A DNA stretch of 64,000 bases from G965229605 sp965229605 (lineage in GTDB: Bacteria; Pseudomonadota; Alphaproteobacteria; CBDDJK01): assembly GCA_965229605.1 (NCBI GenBank), contig OZ245892.1, forward strand, positions 1,364,001 through 1,428,000, given 5' to 3'. A program made the translations under genes and the position numbers. Below, in pieces: positions 7,878 to 15,696 of this stretch. The notes below the pieces were generated by a model. The model was not told where the DNA came from. It ran no database searches and worked only from the letters and a program-made list of their open reading frames with translations. How positions within the stretch are numbered: the stretch's first letter is position 1; each line of letters begins with the position of its first letter.

Positions 7878-8441
7878 TCAGATATCGAAGTGAACACCGG
7901 TTCCGTGCAGCGCGCAATAGCCCAGAGGATTTTTCGCCAGATATTGCTGGTGATAATCTTCTGCAAGATAAAAGTTTTTATGCAGCGCGATTTCGGTTGT
8001 GATCGGTCCGTATCCGGCAGTTGACAGGCGTTTTTGATAGGCTTCCCGGCTGGCAAGTGCCTGATCCATCTCGTCCTTGTTTTCAACAAAAATAGCCGAG
8101 CGATATTGCGGACCGCGATCATTGCCCTGCCGGTCCCCCTGGGTTGGATCATGGTTGGTCCAGAACAGGGAAATCAGCTGATCAAAGGATATTATGTTCG
8201 GATCATAGGCAAGCTGAACAAGCTCAACATGCCCGGTTTCTTTGCCGCACACCTGTTCATAGGTGGGATTGGCACTATGCCCGCCGCCATAGCCGACCAT
8301 GGTGACCAGAACGCCGTTCTGCTGCCAGAAAAGCCGTTCAACGCCCCAAAAGCAGCCCATACCAAAGCGGGCAATGCACGCCCCCGGCGGCCAGGGTTCA
8401 GCCAGTCTTTCTCCCGTTACAAAATGTGTAAGATGCCCCAT
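7878..8441 (-). CDS. msrA: Peptide-methionine (S)-S-oxide reductase
   Basis: MsrA repairs the S-epimer of methionine sulfoxide in proteins, using thioredoxin. The catalytic motif GCFWGVERLF sits about 30 residues in, and downstream are VGYGGGHSANPTYEQVC, GHVELVQLAYDP and FWTNHDPTQGDRQGNDRGPQYRS-type segments, all diagnostic. The length of 187 residues fits MsrA alone, with no MsrB domain fused. The 10-base gap to the upstream lipoprotein gene and the nearby downstream lipB suggest co-transcription. Confidence 0.95.
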   Translation of the reverse strand: MGHLTHFVTGERLAEPWPPGACIARFGMGCFWGVERLFWQQNGVLVTMVGYGGGHSANPTYEQVCGKETGHVELVQLAYDPNIISFDQLISLFWTNHDPTQGDRQGNDRGPQYRSAIFVENKDEMDQALASREAYQKRLSTAGYGPITTEIALHKNFYLAEDYHQQYLAKNPLGYCALHGTGVHFDI

Positions 8442-8450
8442 CAGCTTCCG

Positions 8451-9005
8451 TTAGCCTTCAGCGTAAACGACCCAGCTGCCAACACTGGTCAAACAGGCGG
8501 TTTCAACCGCGCTATGATCAACGCCTTCAATCACCAGATGGGCCCGGTAATCGCGGCAGACCCGCCCTGATTCATCCAGAAAGCTGCGCAGGGGCGTGAT
8601 TGATCCCCGACTGGCGGTGCGCTTGCTTTGCCAGGCAATAGGCTCCCCGGTATTGGCGGTTGCCAAGCCATCAAGGGTTGTCCGGAAACTTGCCCGGTCT
8701 TCGTCAATCAGCATGTCAGCCAGCATGATCCCGGCTGAGGCCCCGAATCCGCCAAGAGCCGCCCCGGCTACCATGCCCCCGGCCCCGGAGCCAGCCAGCG
8801 CATAGCCTGCCATCGCGCCGACTGCCAGGCCGCCAATCGCGCCGCTGGCGCGGCTTGCCGCTTCGGGTTCGCTCAATGAATCCAGACGGGCTTCGCGCTG
8901 TTCGCCAGTATAGCCCGAACAGGCCACAAGCAGCGGCACGCAGACGAAAAGCAATGTGATGACACGGCCAAAAGACCAAGAATATTTTCTTTGTTCCATA
9001 CTCAC
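8451..9005 (-). CDS. RT0821/Lpp0805-family glycine-zipper surface lipoprotein
   Basis: 184 residues. A signal peptide ends in the lipobox LLVAC (Cys near residue 29), so the protein is lipid-anchored, most likely in the outer membrane. Residues about 55-95 are a glycine zipper rich in GxxxG steps (GGLAVGAMAGYALAGSGAGG). The C-terminal half, with CRDYRAHLVIEG and a second Cys in ETACLTSVGSWVV, fits the RT0821/Lpp0805 family related to rickettsial 17-kDa antigen. Its precise role is unknown; envelope structure or stress is likely. Confidence 0.8.
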   Translation of the reverse strand: MSMEQRKYSWSFGRVITLLFVCVPLLVACSGYTGEQREARLDSLSEPEAASRASGAIGGLAVGAMAGYALAGSGAGGMVAGAALGGFGASAGIMLADMLIDEDRASFRTTLDGLATANTGEPIAWQSKRTASRGSITPLRSFLDESGRVCRDYRAHLVIEGVDHSAVETACLTSVGSWVVYAEG

Positions 9006-9049
9006 AGATTACACCAAAATTCGGTTTATGTGAAGTCTGTCGTTTTATC

Positions 9050-10735
9050 TTATCTTTCGAGGCGACGATACTTAATCCGGTGCGGCTGATCAGCTGCTGT
9101 GCCCAGCCGCCGCTTGCGGTCTGCTTCATAATCTTCATAATTACCTTCAAACCAGACCGTCTCGCTGTCGCCCTCAAAGGCCAGAATATGGGTGGCAATC
9201 CGGTTTAAAAACCAGCGGTCGTGGCTGATCACCACCGCCGAGCCCGGAAAACCGGCCAGCGCATCTTCAAGGGCGCGCAAGGTATCAACATCCAGATCAT
9301 TGGTCGGTTCGTCAAATAAAAGCACATTGGCCCCGCTTTTCAACATTTTGGAAAGATGGACCCGATTGCGTTCCCCGCCGGAAAGCTGGCCAACCTTCTT
9401 TTGCTGATCGGTCCCCTTGAAATTGAAACTGCCGACATAGGCCCGGCTTTGCACCTGGCGATTGCCAAGCGTTAAAATATCAAGCCCGTCCGAGATTTCC
9501 TCAAAGACCGTTTTATTGGCATCAAGTGAATCACGGGACTGGTCAACATAGCCAAGTTTGATTGAATCTCCAAGGGTGAGGGAGCCGTTATCAGGTTTTT
9601 CTGCCCCGACAATCATCCGGAAAAGTGTTGTTTTGCCAGCCCCGTTGGGTCCGATAACCCCGATAATCCCGCCTGCTGGCAGACGGAAGGATAAATTGTC
9701 AATCAGCAACCGTTCCCCATAGGCTTTGGTGAGTCCATCAGCTTCAATCACCTTGTCCCCCAGACGCGGGCCGGGAGGAATGATAATCTGTGCGCTATCA
9801 AGGGCTTTGTCTCTGGCCTCGGCATCCGCAACAAGATTTTGATAGGCCTGAACCCGCGCTTTTGACTTGGCCTGCCGTGCCCGCGGAGAGGCATTGATCC
9901 ATTCCTGTTCCGCAGAAATTGTCCGCAAGCGGGCGGCTTGTTCACGCCCTTCCTGTTCCAGACGTTTTTGCTTTTGTGAAAGCCAGCTGCTGTAATTGCC
10001 CTGATAGGGAATGCCATGCCCGCGATCCAGTTCAAGAATCCAGCCTGTCACATTATCAAGGAAATAGCGATCATGGGTAATCATCACAACCGTGCCAGCA
10101 TAATCGCCAAGAAACCTTTGCAGCCAGGCAATTGATTCTGCATCAAGATGGTTGGTCGGTTCATCAAGCAGCAACATATCCGGGCGCGACAAAAGCAATC
10201 TTGCCAGAGCAACCCGCCGCTTTTCCCCGCCAGACAATTTTGTGACATCGGCCTCAAAAGGCGGGCAGCGCAAGGCATCCATCGCCACCTCGGCCCGCGA
10301 TTCCAGATCCCAGGCATCAGCCGCGTCTATTTTCTCCTGCAAAGCCGCTTGCTGGTCAATCAGCTGATTCATCTCCTCGTCATCCGTGACCTCGCCCAGC
10401 TTCATCGACACCGCTTCAAACTGCTGCACCAGATCCAGACTTTCGCGCAACCCCTCCATCACATTTTCACCCGCCGTCTTGTTGGCATCAAGCTCGGGCT
10501 CCTGCGGTAAATAGCCAATCTTCACGCCAGCAGCCGCCCAGGCTTCTCCATTAAACTCGGTGAGTTCGCCCGCCATAATCTTCAAGAGCGTCGATTTCCC
10601 GGCCCCGTTATAGCCCAAAACCCCGATTTTTGCGCCTGGTAAAAACTGCAGGTTGATATTACGCAGGACTTCTTTCCCTCCCGGCCAAGTCTTGGAGAGG
10701 TTGCTCATCCCGAATACATATTGATAGCTTGCCAT
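9050..10735 (-). CDS. ettA: Energy-dependent translational throttle protein EttA (ABC-F)
   Basis: A soluble ABC-F ATPase that binds the ribosomal E site and gates the first elongation step according to ATP/ADP ratio. It has two ABC domains: Walker A GYNGAGKST and signature LSGGEKRRVALARLL in the first half, then GPNGAGKTT and LSGGERNRVHLSKML in the second. The segment between them holds the basic linker (SPRARQAKSKARVQAY). Length 561 and the N-terminus YQYVFGMSNLSKTWPGGKEVL match EttA rather than Uup or YheS. There are no membrane segments. Confidence 0.95.
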   Translation of the reverse strand: MASYQYVFGMSNLSKTWPGGKEVLRNINLQFLPGAKIGVLGYNGAGKSTLLKIMAGELTEFNGEAWAAAGVKIGYLPQEPELDANKTAGENVMEGLRESLDLVQQFEAVSMKLGEVTDDEEMNQLIDQQAALQEKIDAADAWDLESRAEVAMDALRCPPFEADVTKLSGGEKRRVALARLLLSRPDMLLLDEPTNHLDAESIAWLQRFLGDYAGTVVMITHDRYFLDNVTGWILELDRGHGIPYQGNYSSWLSQKQKRLEQEGREQAARLRTISAEQEWINASPRARQAKSKARVQAYQNLVADAEARDKALDSAQIIIPPGPRLGDKVIEADGLTKAYGERLLIDNLSFRLPAGGIIGVIGPNGAGKTTLFRMIVGAEKPDNGSLTLGDSIKLGYVDQSRDSLDANKTVFEEISDGLDILTLGNRQVQSRAYVGSFNFKGTDQQKKVGQLSGGERNRVHLSKMLKSGANVLLFDEPTNDLDVDTLRALEDALAGFPGSAVVISHDRWFLNRIATHILAFEGDSETVWFEGNYEDYEADRKRRLGTAADQPHRIKYRRLER

Positions 10736-10823
10736 AAAAATTCCTTATATTATCGTTTATATGTCATATGGTGGAAGGTTATAGCCAAACCCCCACCCAG
10801 ATTCAAATATGTTTCAAATCTTG

Positions 10824-12302
10824 TTATGATGGACTCGGTGATTGAAGATAAGCCTGCAGCGTATTTTCAACGCTATGTTCCACAATATGCGACAACCAGC
10901 GGGAGAACTCGTGCGAAAATTCAGGCACAGTCGCCAGTTCCCCGTAAATAGGCTGCTGCGAGAGCCAGAGGGACGAATTGGCCCGGGCCTTGGTCGCACA
11001 GGCCGTAAGATCATCCCATAAAGGATCATTGGGGGCAATCAGGCTTCCGTCTTCGCGCACACCTGCGCAATAATGCGCCCAGAGGGCTTGCACCAGAGCC
11101 AGACCCGATATCGGTGTTCCTTTTGCCAACCCATCGTGGACAGAAGGCAGAATAAAGCCAGGCTGGCGGCTTGATCCATCAAAGGCAACCCGGCGGGTTG
11201 TGTCAAAAATTTCAGGATTATCAAAGCGTTTCATAATCACACGCAAATAGGACTGCGGCGTATGACCGGGAACCGGCTGAATATGGGGGGCAATTTCCTC
11301 TTGCAAGATTTTTTCCAGACTGGCCCGAATCAATGGATGCGCCATGGTGTCAGCAATGGTTTCGATGTTCAGTAAATCGCCCGCACTGGCAATGATTTGA
11401 TGCCCGCCATTGAGAATCCGCAGTTTCATGGTTTCAAAATCATGAACCCGGTCGGAAAAGACGGCCCCGACTTCATCCCAGTCCGGGCGGCCCATTGAAA
11501 ATTGATCCTCGATCACCCATTGGCGAAAATTTTCATGGGTCACCGGGGCCTGATCATCAATGCCCATCTGCTGAACCAGGGACTGCTCGCGCGGACCGGT
11601 TGCAGGCGCAATGCAATCAACCATGGAATTGGGGAAACAGCCACAGGATTCAAGCCAGTCGGCAAAATCCGGGTCCGACAAGCGCGCCAGTTCAACCAGC
11701 GTCTGGCGCAAAATCGTGCCGTTGCCCTGCAAATTGTCACAGCTTAATCCGGTGAAAGGCGGAATATTATGGGCTCGCCGCTGCCTGAGGGCAGCAAGCA
11801 TGGCCCCAAAAACAGTGCGCGGGTGATCAGGGTGACAAGCATCATGCTGGATATCCGGGTGATCGCCCTGCAAGGACCGCGAAAGCGGGTCAATAAAATA
11901 GCCCCCTTCGGTCACGGTCAAGGAAACAATCCGAATGGCAGGATCGCTCATCTGTGCAATCAAGGGACCATTTCCGTCTTCGACCGGCAGATAGTCAATC
12001 ATGGAACCGATCACTTCAGCCGATTTTCCTGCCGGATCAAGTTCAACCAGCGTGGTCAGATAATCCTGCGCCTGCAATTTTTCGCGCATTCTGGCATCAT
12101 AAGGGCGAATACCGGCACCGATCAAGGCCCAGTCCATGGCTTTTCCCATTTGCATCAGCCGATGGAGATACCAGGCTTGATGCGCACGATGAAAATTGCC
12201 AACCCCGATATGGACAATAGCCGGGCGCAGGGCTGCCCGGTCATAGTGCGGTTTTTTGATATCCCCGGGAAGAGTAGAAAGTGTCGCGTTTGCCAGTCGC
12301 AT
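10824..12302 (-). CDS. Mannitol dehydrogenase family oxidoreductase
   Basis: Polyol-specific long-chain NAD(P)-dependent dehydrogenase of the mannitol 2-dehydrogenase / fructuronate reductase family, about 492 residues. The Rossmann start IVHIGVGNFHRAHQAWYL lies near the N-terminus, and the catalytic region reads KLRILNGGHQIIA with the conserved Lys and NGxH. I chose ATG 12302 (MRLANATL), as the in-frame ATG 12353 would overlap the upstream gene by 31 bases. Substrate cannot be fixed (mannitol, fructuronate, mannonate or another polyol). No sugar transporter or kinase is adjacent. Confidence 0.85.
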   Translation of the reverse strand: MRLANATLSTLPGDIKKPHYDRAALRPAIVHIGVGNFHRAHQAWYLHRLMQMGKAMDWALIGAGIRPYDARMREKLQAQDYLTTLVELDPAGKSAEVIGSMIDYLPVEDGNGPLIAQMSDPAIRIVSLTVTEGGYFIDPLSRSLQGDHPDIQHDACHPDHPRTVFGAMLAALRQRRAHNIPPFTGLSCDNLQGNGTILRQTLVELARLSDPDFADWLESCGCFPNSMVDCIAPATGPREQSLVQQMGIDDQAPVTHENFRQWVIEDQFSMGRPDWDEVGAVFSDRVHDFETMKLRILNGGHQIIASAGDLLNIETIADTMAHPLIRASLEKILQEEIAPHIQPVPGHTPQSYLRVIMKRFDNPEIFDTTRRVAFDGSSRQPGFILPSVHDGLAKGTPISGLALVQALWAHYCAGVREDGSLIAPNDPLWDDLTACATKARANSSLWLSQQPIYGELATVPEFSHEFSRWLSHIVEHSVENTLQAYLQSPSPS

Positions 12303-12322
12303 GATATTTAAATCAATTGGTT

Positions 12323-12853
12323 TCAGGGGGCTTTTCGCGCAGGCGGAACCCATCTTGCAAGGCGTCTGCCATCGGCGGTCACCACATGACCGGCATCAGA
12401 GGTGCGCGGCGCGGTTGCATGTTGCAGGATGGCTTCAAGCGGGATCAGGCTGCCCTCCCCTTTTGCCAGAGCCTCGGCATAGGGGGGCTGGTTTTCAATG
12501 AGACCAATGAGATGTTTAAAACCATGATGCGCTGTCTTGCGCCAGAACCAGTCCAGAAACCCGTTCAGTGGAAGCAGTGGCGGCAAGCTGCTGAGCATAA
12601 AACCTGTATCACTTTGTAGCTGTAAAATTTCATAAAGATTAGCCTCACGCGGGCCCTGGCGAAAAGCCACAAAGGCGGCTGGCATCAAAACCCGGCCCTT
12701 GTTTTCATGGGCATAGGCATATTGCGCAAGATATAAAAGCGCATGGATTTTTCCAGGCTGCAAGCGTCGGCCTTGCTGCTCGGCCTGCGTGAAGAACCAT
12801 TGTGCGATAACCAGGGCATTATCGGCGGCTGGGCGCATGTTTAAGGGGCGCAT
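12323..12853 (-). CDS. Panacea/SocA-like (DUF4065-type) protein
   Basis: 176 residues. The pattern VIAQWFFTQAEQQGRRLQPG, KIHALLYLAQYAYAHENKG and FVAFRQGPREANLYEIL matches the Panacea/SocA/GepA fold, used as an antitoxin or adaptor domain in many bacteria and phages. No toxin gene is next to it; it lies between ppdK (2-base gap upstream) and the mannitol-dehydrogenase-family gene. It may therefore be a domesticated, housekeeping version. The start is ATG 12853 or ATG 12838, since both Met codons lie in a 15-bp tandem repeat. Family assignment is from remembered pattern, not a search. Confidence 0.6.
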   Translation of the reverse strand: MRPLNMRPAADNALVIAQWFFTQAEQQGRRLQPGKIHALLYLAQYAYAHENKGRVLMPAAFVAFRQGPREANLYEILQLQSDTGFMLSSLPPLLPLNGFLDWFWRKTAHHGFKHLIGLIENQPPYAEALAKGEGSLIPLEAILQHATAPRTSDAGHVVTADGRRLARWVPPARKAP

Positions 12854-12860
12854 GTTCAGG
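12831..12860. repeat. 15-bp imperfect tandem repeat at the ppdK/Panacea junction
   Basis: gggcgcatgtttaag (12831-12845) and gggcgcatgttcagg (12846-12860) match at 13 of 15 bases. The repeat duplicates the start codon of the Panacea-like gene, so the two in-frame ATGs lie 15 bases apart. The second copy contains the ppdK stop. Confidence 0.85.
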
Positions 12861-15636
12861 CTGCTTTCGACTTGCCCTGCTCCTTGTCCTGCTTTTTGGC
12901 AACCTGTTCTTTAATGGAAGCTTGCGCGGCGGCCAAGCGGGCAACCGGCACCCGGAACGGAGAGCAAGAAACATAATCAAGCCCGGCCTGATCAAAAAAG
13001 GTCACAGACGCCGGATCGCCGCCATGTTCGCCGCAAATGCCGAGTTTTATGTCAGGACGGGTTATCCGCCCGCGCTCAACCGCCATTTTGACCAACTCGC
13101 CAACCCCTGCCTGATCAAGGGTCTGGAAGGGATCATGCTCCAGCAATCCTGCCCGCTGATAATCGCCCAGAAATGCGCCTGAATCATCCCGGCTGAGGCC
13201 AAAAACAGTCTGGGTCAGATCATTGGTGCCAAAGCTGAAAAATTCAGCTTCTTCTGCAATCTCGCTGGCCTGCAAAGCCGCACGGGGCAGTTCAATCATG
13301 GTCCCGATCAAATAGGAAATATCCCTTTTCTGTTCTGCCATAACCTGTTTGGCGACTCCCTTGACCACGCCGGATAGCTGGCGCAATTCCCCGGCCATCC
13401 CGACCAGCGGAATCATGATTTCAATCAAAGGCTGCTGGTCTTTTCCCGCCGTTTTTGCAACCTCAAGCGCCGCTTCTATAATTGCCCGGGCCTGCATTTC
13501 GCAAATTTCAGGATAGGAGATCATCAAACGGCACCCGCGATGGCCGAGCATCGGATTGGCTTCATGCAGGGCATGGGCGCGTTGACGGACTTCCTCCACC
13601 GATTTTCCACTTGATCGGGCCAGATCCAGAAACTCCGATTCCTCGCGTGGTAAAAACTCGTGCAAGGGCGGGTCAAGCAAACGGACCGTCACCGGCAGTC
13701 CTTCCATCGCCTTAAAAATTTCAATAAAATCATTGCGTTGCATCGGCAATAATCGATCAAGGGCCTGACGGCGGCCTTCGGTATCATCAGCCAGAATCAT
13801 CTCCCGCACCGCCAGAATACGCTCGGCATCAAAAAACATATGTTCTGTCCGACACAGGCCAATCCCCTCCGCCCCAAAAGAACGCGCCGTGCGGCAGTCA
13901 TCCGGCGTATCGGCATTGACCCTGATTTTTAAACGGCGACGCTGGTCAGCCCATCCCATCAACCTTGAAAAATTGCCTGAAAGCTCAGGCTTGACGGTGG
14001 CAATGCGGCCCGCAAAGATGTCGCCGCTGCTGCCATCAATGGTGATCCAGTCACCTGCCGCAAGCACCGTAGACCCAATCTGAACAGAATTATTTTTCGG
14101 GTCAATACGCAGCGCACCAACCCCGACAACACAGGGCCGCCCCATCCCGCGTGCCACCACCGCTGCATGGCTGGTCATGCCGCCGCGTGCGGTCAAAATC
14201 CCTTCTGCTGCATGCATGCCGTGAATATCCTCCGGCGAGGTTTCAGCGCGAACCAGCAAGACTTTCGACCCGGCTGCTGCCAGCCGTTCGGCCTCGTCCG
14301 CATTCAGGACAATAATCCCGGCTGCCGCCCCCGGAGAGGCTGGCAAGCCTTTCGCCAAAGCCTCTTGTTTAATGGACGGATCAAGCCGGGGATGCAAAAG
14401 CTGGTCAAGCGAACGCGGGGCAATCCGCAGCACCGCTTCATCCTTGTCAATCATGCCTTCATCAACCAGATCGCAGGCAATCTGGATAGCGGCCTGGCTG
14501 CTACGCTTGCCATTGCGGGTTTGCAGCATATAGAGCTTGCCGCCCTGGACTGTAAATTCAATATCCTGCATGTCCTTGTAATGGGCCTCCAGGATCGAGC
14601 GCACCCGCAAAAGCTCTTCAAAAACCGAAGGCATTGATTCTTCCATTGCGGGCAGGTCAGAGCCATGGGCTTCTTTCCCGGCAATCGTCAGTTGCTGCGG
14701 GGTGCGAATACCGGCAACCACATCCTCCCCCTGCGCATTGATCAGATATTCGCCATAAAATACATTTTCCCCGGTCGCAGGATCACGCGTGAAAGCAACA
14801 CCTGTTGCACAATCAGAGCCCCGGTTGCCGAATACCATCGCCTGGATATTGACGGCTGTTCCCCATTCTTCGGGGATATCATGCAAGCGGCGATAGACCT
14901 GCGCGCGCGGAGTCATCCAGCTTTTAAAAACAGCCCCGATGGCCCCCCAGAGTTGTTCTTGCGGGTCTTCCGGGAAAGGCTGGCCGGTTTCCTGTTCGAC
15001 CAGTTCCAGATAGCTTGCGATCAGCCCTTCAAGCTGTGCACTGTCCAGTTCGGTATCCAGCACCGCCCCAACCTGGAGCTTCAAGTCCGCCAGCGTATCT
15101 TCAAAAGCATGGTGGGAAACCCCCAGCACAACATTTCCATACATATGAATGAAGCGTCTGAAACTGTCATAGGCAAAGCGGCCCGGATCAAGCAAATGAC
15201 TATCTGATAAAGGAGGATCATTTCCCTGCGGTGCGGATTCAGACATGATTTCGCGCGCACGGCGGGCCAGCCCGGCGACTGTGGCTTTATTGAGCCCGAG
15301 ATTGAGGACCGTATCCATCATGCCTGGCATTGAATCGCGTGCCCCCGAACGCACCGAGACCAGGAGCGGATTTTCAGGATCACCAAAGCCAGCCCCGACC
15401 AGCGATTCAACAAAGGCAAGAGAATCGCTGACATCGCCTTTCAAGCTTGCCGGGTAAGACTGGTTTGCCTGATAAAAATAGGTGCATGCTTCTGTGCTGA
15501 TGGTGAAGCCCGGGGGGACTGGCAGGCCAATTCTGGACATTTCGGCCAGATTGGCGCCTTTCCCGCCAAGGAGTGCGCGCATGTCGGCCCGGCCTTCTGC
15601 TTTGCCCTCCCCAAAGCGATACACATATTTGGTCAT
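12856..15636 (-). CDS. ppdK: Pyruvate, phosphate dikinase
   Basis: PPDK interconverts pyruvate + ATP + Pi and PEP + AMP + PPi in the cytoplasm, supplying PEP for gluconeogenesis or working in reverse in glycolysis. At 926 residues it has the full three-part design: N-terminal ATP-grasp (FGEGKAEGRADMRALLGGKG, SVRSGARDSMPGMMDT), the phospho-His domain (TARGGMTSHAAVVARGMG, about residue 455) and the C-terminal PEP/pyruvate barrel (SFGTNDLTQTVFGLSRDD, GICGEHGGDP). The length is slightly above the bacterial average because of a Lys/Gln-rich tail. A palindrome lies just upstream. The acetoacetyl-CoA synthetase gene precedes it on the same strand. Confidence 0.97.
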   Translation of the reverse strand: MTKYVYRFGEGKAEGRADMRALLGGKGANLAEMSRIGLPVPPGFTISTEACTYFYQANQSYPASLKGDVSDSLAFVESLVGAGFGDPENPLLVSVRSGARDSMPGMMDTVLNLGLNKATVAGLARRAREIMSESAPQGNDPPLSDSHLLDPGRFAYDSFRRFIHMYGNVVLGVSHHAFEDTLADLKLQVGAVLDTELDSAQLEGLIASYLELVEQETGQPFPEDPQEQLWGAIGAVFKSWMTPRAQVYRRLHDIPEEWGTAVNIQAMVFGNRGSDCATGVAFTRDPATGENVFYGEYLINAQGEDVVAGIRTPQQLTIAGKEAHGSDLPAMEESMPSVFEELLRVRSILEAHYKDMQDIEFTVQGGKLYMLQTRNGKRSSQAAIQIACDLVDEGMIDKDEAVLRIAPRSLDQLLHPRLDPSIKQEALAKGLPASPGAAAGIIVLNADEAERLAAAGSKVLLVRAETSPEDIHGMHAAEGILTARGGMTSHAAVVARGMGRPCVVGVGALRIDPKNNSVQIGSTVLAAGDWITIDGSSGDIFAGRIATVKPELSGNFSRLMGWADQRRRLKIRVNADTPDDCRTARSFGAEGIGLCRTEHMFFDAERILAVREMILADDTEGRRQALDRLLPMQRNDFIEIFKAMEGLPVTVRLLDPPLHEFLPREESEFLDLARSSGKSVEEVRQRAHALHEANPMLGHRGCRLMISYPEICEMQARAIIEAALEVAKTAGKDQQPLIEIMIPLVGMAGELRQLSGVVKGVAKQVMAEQKRDISYLIGTMIELPRAALQASEIAEEAEFFSFGTNDLTQTVFGLSRDDSGAFLGDYQRAGLLEHDPFQTLDQAGVGELVKMAVERGRITRPDIKLGICGEHGGDPASVTFFDQAGLDYVSCSPFRVPVARLAAAQASIKEQVAKKQDKEQGKSKAA

Positions 15637-15666
15637 TCTGATCCTCTCTTTAAAGCGGTTAACCTT

Positions 15667-15678
15667 TTAACGCGTTAA
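15667..15678. promoter_or_regulatory. Palindrome TTAACGCGTTAA upstream of ppdK
   Basis: A perfect 12-base palindrome centred 36 bases before the ppdK start, inside a run of four TTAA elements between 15659 and 15694. It may be an operator for a regulator of carbon metabolism; the binding protein is unknown. Confidence 0.4.
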
Positions 15679-15696
15679 TTTTTTAACAAATTAATT

